The notes under the pieces were generated by a model, which saw only the letters and a list, made by a program, of their open reading frames with translations, ran no database searches and was not told the origin of the DNA. This document shows, in pieces, positions 62,069 through 64,000 of a stretch of 64,000 nt of DNA. Source of the stretch: Brevibacterium aurantiacum (lineage in GTDB: Bacteria > Actinomycetota > Actinomycetes > Actinomycetales > Brevibacteriaceae); the NCBI RefSeq assembly GCF_007558825.1, contig NZ_VLTK01000007.1, positions 204,132 to 268,131 on the forward strand. The letters are read 5' to 3'. Both the position numbers and the translations under genes were made by a program. Each line of letters starts with the position of its first letter. The stretch's first letter is position 1.

Positions 62069-63583
62069 GTGAACCAGTTCGTGACCGAATGGAACACATG
62101 GCGGGATTCGAGGAACTCGGCACTGGCGACTCCCTTCGGCTGGCTGAGTGTGTCCGGTCTGCACTGGCTCGACGATGCGACGACCTGGCCCGACGCTCCC
62201 GGCACCTTCACCGTCGACGCTGACGGTTGGGTCAGTGTGGCCCTTGAATCTGGGATCAAAGCCGGTCCCGCTGCCGCGACCTTCGACCTTTTGAGCAAGT
62301 CAGCCGAGGCGGGCCCCAGCATCAATGCTGCGTCTCCTTCCAGCTCGGCTTCGGTGCCGAGCGACACCACGATTCTGCCGAAGATCACCGAGATCGCAGG
62401 GCCCGAGGTGCGGGTCGAAGAGAACGGATTCAGCGCGAAGCTGCCTGCCGGTGGATCACTCCAATGGTTCACCGTCGGCAATGTGCTCTACGAGCTCATC
62501 GACCGTGCCGGACGGATCGGAATCCGGGTGCGCGATTCCAAGTCGCCGCTGCTGGGCAAGTTCTTCGAAGTTCCCGTCTTCGAACCGAACCTCAGCTTCG
62601 TGTTCCTCGCCAAGTTCACTCCTTTCGAGAAACCTGAAGTGCACACGATCAACACGGCACAGGATGACCTGAACGTGCTGACTCCGGCAGTCGGCACCGT
62701 CTCCTTCACCAGTGAGGCAGGCGAGGTGAAGCTCTTAGCCACAGGTAACCCCGCCAGCGGGCTGCAGCTCGACTTCCACGACTCCACGAATGGAGTCTCC
62801 ACACCCGCGTGGAGGACCCTCGACCTCGGTGTCCCGAACCAAGACGGCTCGTTGGTCGTCGACTTCAACCGGGCCGTCAACTACCCGTTCGCGTTCACTG
62901 CCTTCGCCACCTGCCCGGCACCGATCGAGGGCAACGTCGTTCCCTTCGAGGTCACCGCGGGGGAGCGCACCCCGCCGTTCTACTTCTCGGAAGCCGGCAT
63001 CAACGTGCCGTTCCTGTTCTACGTGTGGTGGGACGAAGAGAGCGCCGAGGTGACCCGGCCGTGGTATGCCCGCTTCGGACTCGACACCACGCTGCTCAAC
63101 CCGAATCACGAACACAACGCTCAATCGCTGGTCGGCTTCGACGGCGTTGCCATGTCCGGAGGCGATGTCGCGCCGCTGACGCGCAAGGCAAGGTCGCGCC
63201 TGGTCAAGGTCGCAACCGAGGCCCTGACATCCCGCATCCCCGTGATCGGCATCGGCGCGTATGCCGAGTTCGTCATCCGAGCCCAGCGCGAACTGCGCGA
63301 GTCCGAGGGTTATGTCGACGGCATCGAGGAAGAGTACGCGGGCACCGACGGCAAGCTGCTCATCGTGATGAACAATGAGCTGACGCCGCAGAACGCCGGG
63401 TTCGACGTAGTGCACACCGATGCGAGCGGACTCATCTACGTCGAGATGTCCTACGACATTCCGCTGGAGTCGGACTTCGACGAGATCGACGAGTTCGAGG
63501 CGGCGATGGAGGCAAACGCCCCGATCACCAGCTGGGAAGAGTTCGACTACCGCATGGTCTGCCTCATCCGCCAGCACCGCTGA
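62069..63583 (+). CDS. DUF1684 protein fused to an uncharacterised C-terminal domain
   Basis: About 504 residues. The N-terminal ~310 are DUF1684: WRDSRNSALATPFGWLSVSG, LHWL, then a TLDLGVPNQDGSLVVDFNRA and ATCPAPIEGNVVPFEVTAGE core. DUF1684 proteins are usually 200-280 residues; here another ~190 residues follow (from about PFYFSEAGINVPFLFYVWWD to the end), acidic and with a GIGAYAEFVIRAQREL helix, which I cannot assign. GTG 62069 is preferred because AAGGAG is nine bases upstream; GTG 62060 is one base after it. Function unknown. Confidence 0.82.
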   Translation: MNQFVTEWNTWRDSRNSALATPFGWLSVSGLHWLDDATTWPDAPGTFTVDADGWVSVALESGIKAGPAAATFDLLSKSAEAGPSINAASPSSSASVPSDTTILPKITEIAGPEVRVEENGFSAKLPAGGSLQWFTVGNVLYELIDRAGRIGIRVRDSKSPLLGKFFEVPVFEPNLSFVFLAKFTPFEKPEVHTINTAQDDLNVLTPAVGTVSFTSEAGEVKLLATGNPASGLQLDFHDSTNGVSTPAWRTLDLGVPNQDGSLVVDFNRAVNYPFAFTAFATCPAPIEGNVVPFEVTAGERTPPFYFSEAGINVPFLFYVWWDEESAEVTRPWYARFGLDTTLLNPNHEHNAQSLVGFDGVAMSGGDVAPLTRKARSRLVKVATEALTSRIPVIGIGAYAEFVIRAQRELRESEGYVDGIEEEYAGTDGKLLIVMNNELTPQNAGFDVVHTDASGLIYVEMSYDIPLESDFDEIDEFEAAMEANAPITSWEEFDYRMVCLIRQHR

Positions 63584-63648
63584 GACGACGGAGCGGTCGG
63601 CAGGTAAACCGCAACGCTCAGGCGCAGCAAATCGTACTAAACCTCCCC

Positions 63649-63692
63649 GACGTCACTAATTGCGCCCGGCGCCGCCCGCAATTAGTGACGTC
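63649..63692. terminator. 16-bp perfect hairpin with CGTCACT core
   Basis: GACGTCACTAATTGCG (63649-63664) is the reverse complement of 63677-63692, with a 12-nt GC-rich loop. ACAGGGTTTTAG follows. It probably terminates the DUF1684 transcript. Confidence 0.75.
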
Positions 63693-63733
63693 ACAGGGTT
63701 TTAGCGGCTGCAGGAACCGCTGGCAGCACAAAA

Positions 63734-63773
63734 GGCGACGGCTCGGACACCGCGAAGTGTCCGAGCCGCCGCC
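63734..63773 (-). terminator. 17-bp hairpin terminator of M13 peptidase gene
   Basis: Arms 63734-63750 and 63757-63773 match at 16 of 17 positions around CGCGAA. Upstream on the plus side is CACAAAA, i.e. a TTTTGTG run on the minus strand, as expected for termination of the leftward gene. The intervening 63781-63880 holds short GGCACCCTGCT repeats. Confidence 0.75.
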
Positions 63774-63881
63774 TGCTCACTTCCGAGGGTCAGGGCCGCT
63801 GAGTGCCAAGCACTCTGCTTGCCAGCCCAGGCACCCTGCTCACCTGCCCCGGCACCCTGCTGACCGGCCCAGGAACCCGGC

Positions 63882-64000
63882 TCACCAGATGGTGACGCGC
63901 TCTTCGGGTGCCAGGTACATTCCGTCGGATTCCTTGACGCCGTAGGTGTCGTGGAACGCGGTCATGTTCTTCACGACCTGGTTGCAGCGGAATTCTTCCG
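63882..64000 (-). CDS. M13 family metallopeptidase, C-terminal end only
   Basis: Minus-strand reading gives 39 codons ending at TGA 63882-63884: EEFRCNQVVKNMTAFHDTYG, then VKESDGMYLAPEERVTIW. This is the conserved C-terminus of M13 (neprilysin/PepO-type) zinc peptidases, whose last residues are typically DxMxLxPExRVxIW. The catalytic HExxH motif lies outside the window. The Cys in FRCN is conserved in the family. The rest of the gene continues beyond 64000. Confidence 0.8.
   Translation of the reverse strand, partial: EEFRCNQVVKNMTAFHDTYGVKESDGMYLAPEERVTIW

Overview
The window is high-GC DNA with actinobacterial hallmarks: GTG/TTG starts, ATGA-type start/stop overlaps inside operons, leaderless-looking promoters, an ectABC ectoine operon, a gcvPTH-sdaA operon behind a glycine riboswitch, and an FprA/adrenodoxin-type reductase. 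The gene content fits a Brevibacterium-like member of the Micrococcales, but that assignment is inference from gene content alone. No rRNA, tRNA, CRISPR array, integrase or intact insertion sequence was seen. Layout: (1) 1-8538, a divergent accessory cluster. Leftward: FprA-like reductase, flavodoxin, GntR regulator and a Cache-domain protein cut by the window edge. Rightward: cytochrome P450, glutamine-synthetase-like ligase, a substrate-binding-fold protein without a signal peptide, and two gamma-glutamyl-hydrolase-like class I amidotransferases. This looks like a gamma-glutamylated-amine oxidation pathway with a flavodoxin-fed P450, and is the most interesting candidate system here. (2) 8659-18782, urease ureABCFDG followed by a five-gene NikABCDE/Dpp-type ABC importer, probably for nickel. 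No ureE is present; UreG carries a His-rich tail and UreB a long disordered N-terminal extension. (3) 18821-31353, mixed metabolism: membrane protein, YtcJ-like amidohydrolase, acyltransferase-3 protein, an SDR/acyl-CoA dehydrogenase/CoA-transferase operon divergent from a LysR regulator, a TetR-phosphotransferase pair divergent from an aldo/keto reductase, a DUF1990 protein and another SDR. (4) 31354-38646, an intergenic region with strong inverted repeats and an MFS transporter remnant, then the glycine riboswitch and gcvP-gcvT-gcvH-sdaA, which together convert glycine to one-carbon units and serine to pyruvate. (5) 39376-41913, ectABC with a probably leaderless ectA. (6) 42127-49000, AraC-type regulator and APC exporter, a low-GC secreted protein, AGCS alanine/glycine symporter, glycerophosphodiesterase and a doubtful membrane protein. 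(7) 49020-64000, thioredoxin-domain (YyaL/SSP411-type) protein, TetR-DHA2 efflux pair with three phased operators, ABC-class ATPase (COG3044), amidohydrolase, a TAXI-TRAP importer with a perfect CRP/GlxR site, M18 aminopeptidase, a DUF1684 fusion protein and the 3' end of an M13 metallopeptidase. Several intergenic regions contain hairpins or short tandem repeats; these are listed separately. Start codons were revised from the longest ORF wherever a ribosome-binding site, an operon overlap or family length argued for an internal start.
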